This document shows positions 37,313 through 45,690 of a stretch of 64,000 nucleotides of DNA, one piece after another (position 1 is the stretch's first letter; every line of letters begins with the position of its first letter). A model generated the notes under the pieces. The model was not told the origin of the DNA and ran no database searches. It was given only the letters and a program-made list of their open reading frames with translations. The position numbers and the translations under genes were made by a program. This stretch comes from an uncultured Dehalococcoidia bacterium (GTDB taxonomy: Bacteria; Chloroflexota; Dehalococcoidia; Lucifugimonadales; Australimonadaceae), in contig OY282355.1 in the NCBI GenBank assembly GCA_958295525.1, positions 1,720,394 through 1,784,393 of the forward strand, written 5' to 3'.

Positions 37313-38770
37313 ATGAGCGTTCGCGTTCGCTACGCGCCAAGCCCGACGGGCGACCCGCACGTCGGCAACATCCGTTCCGCGCTGTTCAATTGGCTCTACG
37401 CCCGCCACGAGGGGGGAACGTTTATCGTCCGCATCGAGGACACCGACCAGACCCGCTACGTTCCGGGGTCGGTCGAGGCGATTCTCGAGGCGCTCGCGTG
37501 GCTGGGGCTGGACTGGGACGAGGGCCCGGGGTCGGAGACGCGCTACGGGCCCTATGTGCAGTCGGAGCGGCTCGCGCTTTACCGGGAGCACGCCGACCGG
37601 CTGCTCGCGGACGGGCGCGCCTATCTCTGCTACTGCTCGACGGAGCGGCTGGACGCGCTAAAGCGGGCGCGGCAGGCGAAGCGCGAGCCGGGCGGGTACG
37701 ACCGCAGATGCCGCGACCCGCAAGAGGCGGAGAAGGCGCGCGCGGAGAACCCGTCGCCCGTCGCGCGGTTCAAGACCCCTCTCGAAGGAACGCTCGCCGT
37801 GCACGACGCCGTGCGCGGCGAGGTCGCGTTCGACCTGTCGCTGCTGGACGACTTCGTGCTGCTGAAGTCGGACGGCTTCCCGACGTATCACCTCGCCAAC
37901 GTCGTGGACGACCACCTGATGGAAATCTCGCACGTGATGCGGGCGGAGGAGTGGCTGCCGAGCGCGCCGCGCCACCGGCTGCTCTACAAGGCGTTCGGCT
38001 ACGAGATGCCGCAACTCGTTCACCTGCCGCTCATCCAGGGGCCCGACCGCGCCAAACTGAGCAAGCGGCACGGCGCGGCCTCCGTGCTGGAGTTCCGGGA
38101 CGAGGGCTATCTGCCGGAGGCGCTGCTCAACTTCCTCGCGCTCTTAGGATGGTCGCTGGACGAGACGAGCGAGTTGTTCACGAAAGAGGAACTCGCCCGG
38201 CATTTCACGCCGGAGCGCATCGTGGCGAGCGCGGCGGTGTTCAACCGTGAGAAGTTGGACTGGTTCAACGGCGTGTACATCCGCAAAATGGGCGACGCCG
38301 AACTCGCGGACGCGCTCGCGCCGTGGCTGGAGGACGCGGAGCGCGGTCTGCCGTCCGCCGTTCCGCGCCCCATCGACCGCGCCTACCTCGCGGCGATCGT
38401 GCCGCTGGAGCGCGAGCGCTTGCGAAAGTTGGCGGACGCGCCCCAGATGCTGTCGTTCTTCTTCGAGGAGCGTCCCGCGTACGACCCTGCGCTGCTCGTT
38501 CCGAAGGGGATGGACGCGCCCGGGGCGCGCGCCGCGCTGGAGGCCGCGCTCGCCGCCGCCGAGGAGACGGACGATTGGAGCGCGCCGGCGCTGGAGACGG
38601 CCTACCGGGCGCTGGCGGAGCGTTTGGGGCTGCGGACAGGGCAACTCTTCGGGGCGGTGCGCGTCGCGGTCACGGGGCGCGCCGCCGCGCCGCCGCTGTT
38701 CGACACGATGGCCGTGCTGGGGAAGGAGCGGTGCGCGGAGCGCTTGCGGCGGGCGGTCGAGGCGGTATAA
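37313..38770 (+). CDS. gltX: Glutamyl-tRNA synthetase
   Basis: Class I synthetase that charges tRNA-Glu, and often tRNA-Gln in bacteria lacking GlnRS. 485 residues. RYAPSPTGDPHVGNIRSALF carries the HIGH-type motif (HVGN). IEDTDQTRYVPGS, a QSERL segment and KLSKRHGAASV (the KMSKS loop) follow, with the C-terminal anticodon-binding bundle. Whether it is discriminating cannot be told from sequence alone. Probably co-transcribed with the AIM24-family gene. Confidence 0.97.
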   Translation: MSVRVRYAPSPTGDPHVGNIRSALFNWLYARHEGGTFIVRIEDTDQTRYVPGSVEAILEALAWLGLDWDEGPGSETRYGPYVQSERLALYREHADRLLADGRAYLCYCSTERLDALKRARQAKREPGGYDRRCRDPQEAEKARAENPSPVARFKTPLEGTLAVHDAVRGEVAFDLSLLDDFVLLKSDGFPTYHLANVVDDHLMEISHVMRAEEWLPSAPRHRLLYKAFGYEMPQLVHLPLIQGPDRAKLSKRHGAASVLEFRDEGYLPEALLNFLALLGWSLDETSELFTKEELARHFTPERIVASAAVFNREKLDWFNGVYIRKMGDAELADALAPWLEDAERGLPSAVPRPIDRAYLAAIVPLERERLRKLADAPQMLSFFFEERPAYDPALLVPKGMDAPGARAALEAALAAAEETDDWSAPALETAYRALAERLGLRTGQLFGAVRVAVTGRAAAPPLFDTMAVLGKERCAERLRRAVEAV

Positions 38771-38843
38771 CCTAAGAGCGCCGCGTCAACGGACTCCCCC
38801 TGAGGCCGACCTGAGCGGAATTCCCGCTCCCGGAGGCCGTCTG

Positions 38844-40652
38844 ATGATTGCGAAACTCGCGCCGCTCGCGCTCGCCGGCGTCATAGGAGGCGCGATTCTG
38901 CTGGGATGCAGCCCCGCCGCGACTCCCACCCCCGCCCCCACCGCAACGCCTATGCCGACCGCCACGCCCACGCCGCTCCCCGATCCGTCTCCGCAAGACT
39001 ACGTGGAGCGCGGGGAATACCAGGTCGGCTCGCGGGCGCTCTACTTCCACGACCCGAACAGGCCGTTCGACGGATGGAACGCGCGGCACGCCTCGGACGG
39101 CTACCAGGCGATGCTCGCGGAGATCAACGCGGCGGGCGAGCGCCAGATCGTCGCGGCGCATATCTGGTATCCGGTCGAGCCAGGCGACGCGACTCGCGCG
39201 GCGACCTTCGGCGACTTCGGGCAGAGCCGCAGCCCCGTCTTCACGAACGCCTACGGGCAAGGGTCGCTGGGCTTCCTGGGCGGACTCGTAAGCGAGGACG
39301 GCTCGCCCCCGAACTTCTCGGACAGGGCGGCTCTCACTGCGATTGCGGGAGAGGCGCAGAAGCGCATCGTCAACTCGCTGCATCAGGCGCCCATCGCGGC
39401 GGGGCGGTTCCCCATCATCATCGCCGCGCACGGACTAGGCGGCAACTCGCTGATGTGGGCGGGATTCGCCGAATACCTGGCGAGCCGCGGCTACGTCGTC
39501 GTCGCGCCAAGTTTCATCTCCGACAGCGCGCTGCCCAACGTGCTGGACAGCCCGGACTCGCAGTACGCGGCGGCGGGGCAGGAGGGAATTGACCGGGCGT
39601 ACCGAACTATTCTGGGCGAATTCAAGGTCATCCCGGGCTTCTACAAATACTTCTTCGGCTACGAAGGGAGCATCGGATTCGACGGCGCTCCCGGGGCCGG
39701 GAACTTGGAGGCGGTCCCGGGCGGCGGCCAGCGCGTCGGGGAGATGATGGGCGAGTTCTTCACGCAGCGCGTGGACGACGTCGAGACGATCATTGACGGG
39801 CTGGCGAGCCTCGACCAGGGCGGCGGCGCCTGCGCGTCCGACTACACGGGGCGCGGCCAGCCGGCCCACGGCGCGGAAGTGTGCGATCTGTTCAGCGGCG
39901 CGCTGGATATGGAGCGCATCGGCATTCTCGGGCATTCGCTCGGCTCAATGACGGCGCAGTTCAGCGTCGCGCGGATAGACCGCGTGCTCGCGGCGGTTGG
40001 ATACAACAACGGGCCGCCGCGCTACTGGGAGCCGCCCGGGATCTTCGGGGACGGCGCCGCCGCGGACGGGCAGCCCGCAGGCGCCCCCAAGCCCGTGATG
40101 CAAATCCACGGGTCGGAGGACGCCTTCGTGCAAGGCGTCTTCCGCGGCCTAATGTGGAACGCGCTCAGCGCGGCGGGCGGCGACCCGGAGGAGATCTGGA
40201 CGCTCGAGCAAGAGCGCGTTCTCCCCACCGACGAGAATCCGCAGCCCGTCGCCCGCAACGCCTACAACCGCGCGACCGGCGACAAGGCGGTCATCTCGGT
40301 CAAAGACACGCACCACGGTTCGCTGACCGACGACTTCGCCGCTCTGTTCTCCGAGCAGAACCCCATCACGGCCGGCGGCAAGCGGTACTGGGTCGCGGCG
40401 GGCCCCGTTCCGAGGAAGGCGGTGGGCGAGGACGCGCTCAATCCGTCGTTCCAAGGCCAGCCGTACACGCCGCTGGGCTGGGGCGAGGTCGGCGGCTCCG
40501 AAGTCTACTTGCCGACCTTCATCCGCAACTACTACACGCGCAACTGGTTCGACTACTACCTCAAGGGCGACGAGTCCGCCTTGCGCTTCACGGAGAACCC
40601 CGTCGCGGAGCAAGGCGTCTTGGACGTCCGGATCGAGTTGCCGGGGAGGTAG
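38844..40652 (+). CDS. Lipoprotein alpha/beta hydrolase
   Basis: 602 residues. The N-terminus is a lipoprotein signal (LALAGVIGGAILLGC, lipidated Cys near residue 22) followed by a Thr-Pro stalk (~25-50). The hydrolase core has IIIAAHGLGGNS (oxyanion region) and the nucleophile elbow GILGHSLGSMTA. VMQIHGSEDAFV supplies the acid residue, and DTHHGSLTDDFA the likely His. The general layout resembles platelet-activating-factor acetylhydrolase or chlorophyllase-like enzymes with long insertions. Extracytoplasmic by signal; substrate unknown. The ATG at 38844 is preceded by GGAGG. Confidence 0.85.
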   Translation: MIAKLAPLALAGVIGGAILLGCSPAATPTPAPTATPMPTATPTPLPDPSPQDYVERGEYQVGSRALYFHDPNRPFDGWNARHASDGYQAMLAEINAAGERQIVAAHIWYPVEPGDATRAATFGDFGQSRSPVFTNAYGQGSLGFLGGLVSEDGSPPNFSDRAALTAIAGEAQKRIVNSLHQAPIAAGRFPIIIAAHGLGGNSLMWAGFAEYLASRGYVVVAPSFISDSALPNVLDSPDSQYAAAGQEGIDRAYRTILGEFKVIPGFYKYFFGYEGSIGFDGAPGAGNLEAVPGGGQRVGEMMGEFFTQRVDDVETIIDGLASLDQGGGACASDYTGRGQPAHGAEVCDLFSGALDMERIGILGHSLGSMTAQFSVARIDRVLAAVGYNNGPPRYWEPPGIFGDGAAADGQPAGAPKPVMQIHGSEDAFVQGVFRGLMWNALSAAGGDPEEIWTLEQERVLPTDENPQPVARNAYNRATGDKAVISVKDTHHGSLTDDFAALFSEQNPITAGGKRYWVAAGPVPRKAVGEDALNPSFQGQPYTPLGWGEVGGSEVYLPTFIRNYYTRNWFDYYLKGDESALRFTENPVAEQGVLDVRIELPGR

Positions 40653-40814
40653 GCCCCGCTCTACTACCGGGGCAGGATCGAATGGCTCGCCTTCCAACTG
40701 AGCGTCGTGCGCGGCGCTGGACGTCTCCGCGAGACAGGCCGCTCCGTCGAGCGCGCGCTCCGCATCGGAAGCCCTGAACGGCGGTACGCCTAGCCGCGCC
40801 CGCGCCCCAGCCTG

Positions 40815-40820
40815 TATACT
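40815..40820 (+). promoter_or_regulatory. -10 box of tRNA-Gln
   Basis: TATACT, 38 bp before the mature 5' end of the tRNA. The remaining 40653-40814 region after the hydrolase gene shows nothing recognisable. Confidence 0.5.
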
Positions 40821-40858
40821 GGAGCCTGCGCGAGTTTTCAGCCCGCGTAATCGCCCGC

Positions 40859-40932
40859 TGGGGATTCGGCTAGTGGTAGGCCGCCTGACTCTGGATCAGG
40901 TAACGATGGTTCGAATCCATCATCCCCAGCCA
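40859..40932 (+). tRNA. tRNA-Gln (anticodon CTG)
   Basis: A full cloverleaf can be drawn: acceptor TGGGGAT / ATCCCCA, D-arm with GGCTAGTGGTAGGCC, anticodon stem CCTGA / TCAGG around the loop CTCTGGA (anticodon CTG), and T-arm with GGTTCGAATCC. Discriminator G and an encoded CCA end. It reads CAG codons. Confidence 0.96.
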
Positions 40933-41020
40933 ACCTCCTGCTTCGCAAGGTAGCCCGCCGCTCCGGATTGCGCCATCCGCCCCTTGCGCGGTCGCCGCCG
41001 CTCTCCTTATCGTCGCCTCT

Positions 41021-41044
41021 GCGCTTGCAAGCGCATGCTAAACT
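41021..41044 (+). promoter_or_regulatory. Perfect 14-bp palindrome overlapping a promoter spacer
   Basis: GCGCTTGCAAGCGC (41021-41034) is followed after 4 bp by the -10-like TAAACT (41039-41044). It lies within the -35/-10 spacer of the small coiled-coil gene at 41061. A repressor dimer bound here would block polymerase. No regulator gene is adjacent. Confidence 0.4.
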
Positions 41045-41060
41045 TCAGGAGGGTAGGAGC

Positions 41061-41345
41061 ATGGTGATGACGACGCAAGACCCGCGCGCGGCGGAAGACC
41101 GCCTCAGCAGACTCGAAGGCGCCTACGAGCAGATGGACAGGCGCATGGCCGACCAGACGGCTGCGACCTCGTCGCTCGGCGTGAAAGTGGACGCGCTCGG
41201 CGTCGAATTGCGGAAAGAGATCCAAGGCCAAGTGAGCGAGTTGCGCCGCGAGATCCGCGCCGACCTCAGGGCCCTCTACCTCTTCGTGGGCGGCGCGTGG
41301 GTCTCGCTGGCCGCGCTCGTGGTCGGGCTCTACTTCGCAAGGTAG
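41061..41345 (+). CDS. Small coiled-coil protein with C-terminal membrane anchor
   Basis: 94 residues. Positions ~12-70 form a heptad-rich coiled coil (EDRLSRLEGAYEQMDRRMAD ... LRKEIQGQVSELRREIRADL). A single membrane segment follows (LYLFVGGAWVSLAALVVGLYF). The layout is like that of small tail-anchored proteins of the XhlA/DUF1640 sort, but I cannot assign a family. The ATG at 41061 has GGAGGGTAGGAG just upstream. A palindrome-bearing promoter lies 17-40 bp before it. Confidence 0.7.
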   Translation: MVMTTQDPRAAEDRLSRLEGAYEQMDRRMADQTAATSSLGVKVDALGVELRKEIQGQVSELRREIRADLRALYLFVGGAWVSLAALVVGLYFAR

Positions 41346-41406
41346 TTCGCCGCGCCCCTGCGCGCGTTAGACTTGCCCGCGCAATCCGGCGCGGGAGGAG
41401 AACGCA

Positions 41407-42222
41407 ATGGCCGAGCGAAACGACGAGCATCCCCGAATGACCGAGGGGCGCCGCAGGCTCGAGGGGAAGGTCGCGGCGGTGACGGCGGCGGACAGCGGCA
41501 TCGGCAGAGCGGCGGCCCGGCTATTCGCCCGCGAGGGCGCGAAAGTCGTGTGCGCCGACGTCGCGGAGCGCGGCGAGCCTCGCGTTGACCGGCTCATCGA
41601 GGCCGACGGCGGCGAGGCGCGCTTCGTGCTGGCCGACGTCTCGCGCAAGGAGGCGTGCGAAGAGGTCGTCGGGACGGCCATCGCGGAGTTCGGCGGGCTG
41701 GACGTCCTCTTCCTCAACGCGGGCACGGGCGTCCGCCGGAAGATTCACGAAATGACCGACGAGGAGTGGGACCACGTCGTGCAGTTGAACTTGACCGGCG
41801 TCTATCACGGCGTCCGCGCCGCGCTGCCTCACTTTATGGAGCGCGGAAGCGGCAACATTGTGATCACGGCGTCGAGCCTGGGCGTGCTGGCGAGCCCCCG
41901 CTATCCGGCGTACAGCGCGACGAAGGCCGCCCTCATCAACCTGACGCGCCAACTCGCGGTGGACTACGGGCCGGAAGTGCGCGTGAACTGCGTTTGCCCC
42001 GGGCCGATAGACACGAACCGCATCCGCGAATATCCGCCCCGCCCGCGTCCGCTGGACTCCGATCAGCGCGAGGCGAGCGGACGGCGCGTCGCCGGCCTGC
42101 ATCGTATGGGGCTCCCCGAGGAGGTCGCGTACTGCGCGCTCTTCCTCGCAAGCGAGGAGTCGTCCTACGTCACCGGCCACGCGCTCGTGGTGGACGGCGG
42201 CCAGACGATCACGGCCCAGTGA
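41407..42222 (+). CDS. Short-chain dehydrogenase/reductase
   Basis: 271 residues, classical SDR. The cofactor loop reads TAADSGIGRAAA where TGxxxGIG is usual (Ala for the first Gly). Then come LNAGTG, the catalytic Ser in VITASSLG, YSATK (Tyr and Lys) and CPGPIDTNRI. CADVAERG after the second strand, with an Asp, suggests NAD(H). It resembles the 3-oxoacyl-ACP reductase / cyclopentanol dehydrogenase-like group, with no specific substrate. Monocistronic, convergent with yajQ. Confidence 0.9.
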   Translation: MAERNDEHPRMTEGRRRLEGKVAAVTAADSGIGRAAARLFAREGAKVVCADVAERGEPRVDRLIEADGGEARFVLADVSRKEACEEVVGTAIAEFGGLDVLFLNAGTGVRRKIHEMTDEEWDHVVQLNLTGVYHGVRAALPHFMERGSGNIVITASSLGVLASPRYPAYSATKAALINLTRQLAVDYGPEVRVNCVCPGPIDTNRIREYPPRPRPLDSDQREASGRRVAGLHRMGLPEEVAYCALFLASEESSYVTGHALVVDGGQTITAQ

Positions 42223-42278
42223 GCGGCGGCTAGGCCGACAACAGCGCGGCGGGACGCCGGGGCGCGGAGGCTTGCCGG

Positions 42279-42764
42279 TCAGTCGCGGAAGTTGACGTAC
42301 TGCAGCGGCTGATCGATCTCCATCTCTTTGATGAGAGCGATGGCCTCCTGCAGGTCGTCGCGCTTCTTGCCGGAGACGCGCAACTCGTCTCCTTGAATCG
42401 CCGTTTGCACGCGGATTTTCGAGGCTTTCACGGCCTTGACGATGCGGCGACCAAGTTCGGCGTCCAGCCCTTGCCGGATGACCACCTGCTGCCGGAGGCT
42501 GTCGCCCGACGCTTTCTGAGGCGTCTCGAACGAGAGCGCGCCGCTGTCCACGCCCCGGCGGGCGAAGTAGGCGTGCAGCAAGTCGTGCATCTGCCGCAGT
42601 TGCAACTCGCCGTCGGCGGTCACGGTGAGCGCGCCGCCCGACCTCTCGACGCCCGCCCGCGTTCCCTTGAGATCGAACCTCTGCTGCGTTTCGCGCTTCA
42701 CGCCGTTGATGGCGTTGTCCACCTCCGCGAGATCCACTCGCGACACGACGTCGAACGACGGCAT
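42279..42764 (-). CDS. yajQ: YajQ family nucleotide-binding protein
   Basis: 161 residues, standard length. It opens PSFDVVSRVDLAEVDNAINGVKRE and continues with RFDLKGTRAGVE, the middle RQMHDLLHAYFARRGVD and the final KKRDDLQEAIALIKEMEID then PLQYVNFRD, all YajQ hallmarks. Homologs bind RNA or cyclic-di-GMP and act in regulation. The next gene on the strand upstream is the MBL hydrolase, 53 bp away. Confidence 0.95.
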   Translation of the reverse strand: MPSFDVVSRVDLAEVDNAINGVKRETQQRFDLKGTRAGVERSGGALTVTADGELQLRQMHDLLHAYFARRGVDSGALSFETPQKASGDSLRQQVVIRQGLDAELGRRIVKAVKASKIRVQTAIQGDELRVSGKKRDDLQEAIALIKEMEIDQPLQYVNFRD

Positions 42765-42817
42765 ACCTGGTTTCCTCCTGCTGTCCCGCTGTTGTTCCGC
42801 CGCGCTCGGACGGCTGA

Positions 42818-43747
42818 TCAGGCGCCGGCGGCCTTCCGTGCCCGCCGCTCATAGTAGCGCCTGTAGGAGACGACGACGGGCATATAGGAGCGGTCGGCCT
42901 TCGCGGGGTCGGCGAAGAGGTGCGCCCGAACGTCGGTCTCCATCTCCGCGTCGCTCTTGCCCGCCGCCATCCCGCCCTTGACGACTTCGCCGATTTCGAG
43001 CGTCACCCGCTCCACCACGTCTATGGCGATGGCGGGGTTGGACGCGAGGCTGCCGGAATGCGCGGGCAGCAGGCGTTTCGGCGCGAGTTCCCGCGCCTTG
43101 CGAATGGAGGCGACGCTCGCGTCCACGTCGAAGTAGGGAAGCGTCATCGGCGGATCGGGCAGAAAGCGCGGCGGCTTGTAGTTGCCCAGCGCGTGGCCGC
43201 AATAGAAGGCGCCGCGCTCCTCGTCGTAGAGGCTGATGTGGTCGAGCGAGTGCCCGGGCGTGAAGACGACGCGGTACGCGCCGCCGCTGCCGAAGTCCAG
43301 CGCGTCGCCGTCCTCGACGATCGCCATCCGGTCGTCCGGCACAGGGAGGATGTCGCCGAAGACGTCCCGCCACGAGTCGCCGAAGACCTCCGCCGTGCCC
43401 GCGATGAGGCGGGCGGGGTCGCGCATAAACGGCGCGCCGCGCGCGTGGAAGACGGCTTTAGCGCGAGGCAGTTCGCGCGTCAGCCAGCCGCTGCCCCCCG
43501 CGTGATCGACGTGAATGTGCGACGGCGCGACCCACTCGATGGCGTCCGTGTCCTGCCCCAATTTGCGGATGGCGTCGAGCAGTTCCTCGGCGATGGAGGT
43601 CGGCCCGGGGTCGAGGATGGCAGGGCGGTCGCCTGCGACGAACCACGCCGCGTGCGGCATCGCGCCGTCCGTGAACAGTTCGGCGGTGTCGCGCCCGTAG
43701 GTCGCGCGGAACTCCCACACCCCGGGGAAAATCTGCTCGGTCTCCAT
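42818..43747 (-). CDS. Metallo-beta-lactamase fold hydrolase
   Basis: 309 residues. Metal motif PSHIHVDHAGG (HxHxDH), with later ligands in FTPGHSLDHIS, YCGHALG and LLPAHSGS. The N-terminus (IFPGVWEFRATYG) matches glyoxalase-II-like or quorum-lactonase-like proteins, so a thioester, ester or lactone hydrolase is possible. A helical C-terminal segment (~235-309) is typical of beta-lactamase-like 2 (LACTB2-type) members. The ATG at 43747 is preferred; an alternative GTG-type extension starts at 43765. Substrate unknown. Confidence 0.88.
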   Translation of the reverse strand: METEQIFPGVWEFRATYGRDTAELFTDGAMPHAAWFVAGDRPAILDPGPTSIAEELLDAIRKLGQDTDAIEWVAPSHIHVDHAGGSGWLTRELPRAKAVFHARGAPFMRDPARLIAGTAEVFGDSWRDVFGDILPVPDDRMAIVEDGDALDFGSGGAYRVVFTPGHSLDHISLYDEERGAFYCGHALGNYKPPRFLPDPPMTLPYFDVDASVASIRKARELAPKRLLPAHSGSLASNPAIAIDVVERVTLEIGEVVKGGMAAGKSDAEMETDVRAHLFADPAKADRSYMPVVVSYRRYYERRARKAAGA

Positions 43748-43789
43748 CGCCCGCCTATGGTACACGACAGGCGGGAGCGGTCACGCCGC

Positions 43790-45451
43790 CTACGCCGCCC
43801 CGTACACGTCCCGCGCCTTCGCGTCCGTCACCACGCCGTCGTCCAAGTCGGCGCGGACGCGGGCGGGGTCGCGGTCGGCGGGCGGGAGAACGCCGCCCCC
43901 GCCGCCCGTCTCGATGCGGAAGACGTCGCCCGGCTCCAGCCCAACGTTGGAGACGATGCCCGGATAACGCTCCTCGCGCTCCTCGCCGGGATGCGCGACG
44001 ACGTAGGGATTGCGCCCTGCGCCTCCGCCGTCCACGCCTGCGGCCTCGCGCTTCGCCGCGCCCCCGGAGAGCCGCGCCGAAGCGCGCAAGCGGTACTCGC
44101 GGACGTAGCCGGGGCCTCCCCGAAACGCCCCGTCGCCGCCGGAGTCGGGGAGAACCTCGAATCGGGTCATCTCGACGGGAAACTCGGACTCGATGATTTC
44201 GACGGGCGTGAAGCGCGCCCCGTAACTCGCGCGGGAGCCCACGCCGGAGAAGCCGTCGCCGCCCTCCCACGCGGGCGCCCCCGCGTACATCAACTCATAC
44301 TGAACGTATTGCCGCTTGCCGCCTCCCGCGTACCCGACGACGATGGAACTCTGCGTTGCGATATGCGCGAGCGCGGGATTGCCCGATGCTTTCGCCAGCG
44401 CCGCGCCGATGACGCTTTCGGCAAGCGCGAGCGTCTTGGAATAGAAGCCGACAGGCCCCGGAAACACCGGATCCAGCAGGCTGCCGCGCCGGAAGCGGCA
44501 CTCCACCGCCTCCGCCATCCCGTAGTTGAGCGGAATATGCCGGTCCGTCAGGCGCAGCGCCATATTGCGGGCGAGCCCCTCCACGAACGGCGGGCGCAGG
44601 TTGATCGGCGCGGACGCCTGGTCGCCCGTGCCCGTGAAGTCGAGGACAATCCGGTCGCCCTCCTTGACGGACGCGGCGTGGATGCGGATGGGCGCGTCCG
44701 CGCTTGGGTCGTCGCACCACGCCTCCACCTCGCAAACCCCGTCCGGCCATGCGGCGATCCGTTCGCGGATGCGGCGGGCCGTGCGTTCGCTCGCCTGCTC
44801 GAACTGCCGCGGCAAGGCGTCCGCTCCGTAGACGCGGACGAGGTCGTGGAGGCGCGCCTCGCCGATGGCGTGACAGACGCCGGCCTTCGCCGCGAGGTCG
44901 CCGATCATCATCTCCGGCGCGCGGCTGTTGGCGCGGACGAACGACGCGGCGTCTTGCTCGATGCGGTAATCCCGCATAAAGCGGACGGGCGGAATCTGCA
45001 AACCCTCGCCGAAGAGGTCGCGCGCCGTCGCGTTGCGCGACCCCGGCGCCACGCCGCCGATGTCCGCGGTGTGGCCGATGCTGGCGGCGAAAGCGGCGAG
45101 CGCGCCCCCGGCGAAAACCGGCGTCATTACGGCCATATCGTTGGCGTGCGGGCAGCCGCTGTAGTAGGGATGGCTGACGAGATAGGCGTCGCCCTCGCGC
45201 ATCGCCTCCGGCGGATGAAAGGCGAACAGACCCTGGACGCACGCGGGAAGCCCGCCCATATGCCCGGGATGCGACCCGCGCGCGACGAGCCGCCCCGAGG
45301 CGTCGAGTATGCCGCAACTGAAGTCGTGCGATTCGCGGACGATCGTCGAGAAGCCCGTGCGGAAGACGGCGTTCTCCATCTCGCGGACAATGCCGTCCAG
45401 CCGCGCGCTCATCACCTCGAACGTGATCACGTCCAGCGGGGCGTTCGGCAT
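43790..45451 (-). CDS. Hydantoinase B / oxoprolinase family protein
   Basis: 553 residues. N-terminus DVITFEVMSARLDGIVREME and the family landmarks VRESHDFSCGILDASGRLVARG, YYSGCPHANDMAV, DFTGTGDQASAPINLRP and the glycine-rich end IETGGGGGVLPP. HyuB subunits act with an ATP-dependent HyuA in opening hydantoin or 5-oxoproline rings, or in acetone-carboxylase-like enzymes. No hyuA is adjacent, so the partner must lie elsewhere or this copy works alone. ATG 45451 has GGAGGGACG upstream. The in-frame extension beyond it runs through tRNA-Glu and is not coding. Confidence 0.92.
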   Translation of the reverse strand: MPNAPLDVITFEVMSARLDGIVREMENAVFRTGFSTIVRESHDFSCGILDASGRLVARGSHPGHMGGLPACVQGLFAFHPPEAMREGDAYLVSHPYYSGCPHANDMAVMTPVFAGGALAAFAASIGHTADIGGVAPGSRNATARDLFGEGLQIPPVRFMRDYRIEQDAASFVRANSRAPEMMIGDLAAKAGVCHAIGEARLHDLVRVYGADALPRQFEQASERTARRIRERIAAWPDGVCEVEAWCDDPSADAPIRIHAASVKEGDRIVLDFTGTGDQASAPINLRPPFVEGLARNMALRLTDRHIPLNYGMAEAVECRFRRGSLLDPVFPGPVGFYSKTLALAESVIGAALAKASGNPALAHIATQSSIVVGYAGGGKRQYVQYELMYAGAPAWEGGDGFSGVGSRASYGARFTPVEIIESEFPVEMTRFEVLPDSGGDGAFRGGPGYVREYRLRASARLSGGAAKREAAGVDGGGAGRNPYVVAHPGEEREERYPGIVSNVGLEPGDVFRIETGGGGGVLPPADRDPARVRADLDDGVVTDAKARDVYGAA

Positions 45452-45515
45452 AGGCGTCCCTCCATGAGCGGTTGGCGCGAGGATACTCGTTTCCGGATGA
45501 TGCGGGCGCGGCGGG

Positions 45516-45545
45516 TTGGCGCGTAGCGCGGCGTTCAGGTATACT
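45516..45545 (+). promoter_or_regulatory. Promoter of tRNA-Glu
   Basis: TTGGCG (45516-45521) and TATACT (45540-45545) with an 18-bp spacer, placing the transcript start about 15 bp before the tRNA. Confidence 0.6.
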
Positions 45546-45567
45546 GCGCTCAGGCCGTTCACTATGT

Positions 45568-45644
45568 GGCGCATTCGTCTAGCGGCCCAGGACACCGCCC
45601 TCTCAAGGCGGAGATCACGGGTTCGAATCCCGTATGCGCCACCA
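45568..45644 (+). tRNA. tRNA-Glu (anticodon CTC)
   Basis: Acceptor GGCGCAT / ATGCGCC, D-arm TCGTCTAGCGGCCCAGGA, anticodon stem CCGCC / GGCGG around CTCTCAA (anticodon CTC), T-arm CGGGTTCGAATCCCG. Discriminator A and an encoded CCA. Divergent from hyuB and followed 46 bp later by the sulfatase gene. Confidence 0.96.
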
Positions 45645-45690
45645 GATTCATCCAAGAAGACGGAGAGGGCGGGTTGGCCCGAGGCATCCT

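Noticed and set aside
42818..43747. Beta-lactamase resistance gene
   Set aside because: The fold is metallo-beta-lactamase, but motif spacing and the C-terminal helix fit general esterase or thioesterase members rather than antibiotic-hydrolysing enzymes.
43790..45655. HyuB extended upstream to 45655
   Set aside because: The extension reads through the antisense of tRNA-Glu and is absent from the family. ATG 45451 has a good ribosome site.
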